From: an uncultured Planctomycetaceae bacterium
Lineage (GTDB): Bacteria > Planctomycetota > Planctomycetia > Pirellulales > Pirellulaceae
Direction of reading: 5' to 3'
Assembly: GCA_903927685.1 (NCBI GenBank)
Contig: CAIYOB010001358.1
Coordinates: forward strand, 1-5,766
Length of the DNA stretch: 5,766 nucleotides
In this document: piece by piece, positions 5,504 to 5,766 of the stretch
Layout of the letters: every line of letters starts with the position of its first letter
How positions within the stretch are numbered: position 1 is the first letter of the stretch
Made by a program: the position numbers and the translations under genes
The notes under the pieces: model-generated
What the model was told of the DNA's origin: nothing
The model's input: the letters and a program-made list of their open reading frames with translations, nothing else
Database searches by the model: none

Positions 5504-5766
5504 CTAGCGCGTCATCCGCTGTCCCAGAAAGGCCGTCAGCGTCACATCCAGCGGCTGGTCGGTGCGGACCAGCAGGTAATCCATGCCCTGGCTGCGGCAA
5601 CCGCGTTGCAGATCCTGCTGATACGCGGCCAACTCGCGGAGGTACGCCTTGCGCAGCGAACGTGGGTCGGCCAGGACATCGGGCTGCTGCTCCAGGCCCT
5701 GGAACAAGGTCGGACTGCGGAAGGGAAAATCCAGCTCGGCTCCATCGAGGATATGGAACAGGATGA
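5504..5766 (-). CDS. DUF58 domain protein, C-terminal end (5' part outside window)
   Basis: The frame is open from the right edge (first full codon 5764-5762) to a TAG at 5506-5504, giving 86 residues. It carries the characteristic end of DUF58 proteins: ILFHILDGAELDFPF, then GLEQQPDVLADPRSLRKAYL, and finally MDYLLVRTDQPLD followed by a short helix ending GQRMTR. DUF58 proteins are about 300 residues, contain a von Willebrand A-like region and are usually encoded beside a MoxR-type AAA ATPase and BatA-like membrane proteins; those partners would lie to the right of this window. A direct biochemical role is not established. There is no Met at the TTG (5707) inside the frame, so no internal start is needed. 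The stop is 637 bases before the GH36 start, so it need not share a transcript with that operon. Confidence 0.85.
   Translation of the reverse strand, partial: ILFHILDGAELDFPFRSPTLFQGLEQQPDVLADPRSLRKAYLRELAAYQQDLQRGCRSQGMDYLLVRTDQPLDVTLTAFLGQRMTR

Overview
The window looks like chromosomal DNA from a high-GC planctomycete, probably Pirellulales-like. This rests on recalled protein style rather than a search. The left-hand gene is a squalene-cyclase-repeat protein of a type expanded in planctomycetes, and the right edge holds the end of a DUF58 protein of the kind common there. No rRNA, tRNA, CRISPR array, insertion sequence or phage gene is visible.

Layout, left to right: (1) 1-929, plus strand, the 3' part of a secreted-type protein with prenyltransferase/squalene-oxidase repeats; (2) 930-1092, a convergent intergenic gap holding a long, almost perfect inverted repeat (1002-1077) that probably ends transcription from the left-hand gene; (3) 1093-2766, minus strand, a GH27 alpha-galactosidase-type enzyme with an N-terminal Ig-like (He_PIG) module; (4) 2803-4866, minus strand, a full-length GH36 alpha-galactosidase-type enzyme; (5) 4867-5503, a gene-poor stretch with a 42-codon open frame and what looks like a broken-off C-terminus of a glycyl radical enzyme; (6) 5504-5766, minus strand, the C-terminal end of a DUF58 protein.

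The core is a two-gene operon on the minus strand. The GH36 gene is first and the GH27 gene follows 36 bases later. Each has a clear Shine-Dalgarno sequence six bases before its ATG, and each product has an export signal. The two families share clan GH-D, the TIM-barrel fold and a retaining two-aspartate mechanism, but they are not recent duplicates. The simplest reading is a small exported set that removes alpha-linked galactose (or a related sugar such as GalNAc or L-arabinopyranose) from a polysaccharide or glycan. No transporter, regulator or sulfatase lies in the window, so the substrate cannot be named.

The points most worth a second look are the GH27 active-site loop, where the usual Asp-Pro-Asp-Met is His-Ala-Cys-Asn; the glycyl-radical-enzyme remnant; and the long inverted repeat. 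I see no convincing new defence, mobile or RNA-based system here.
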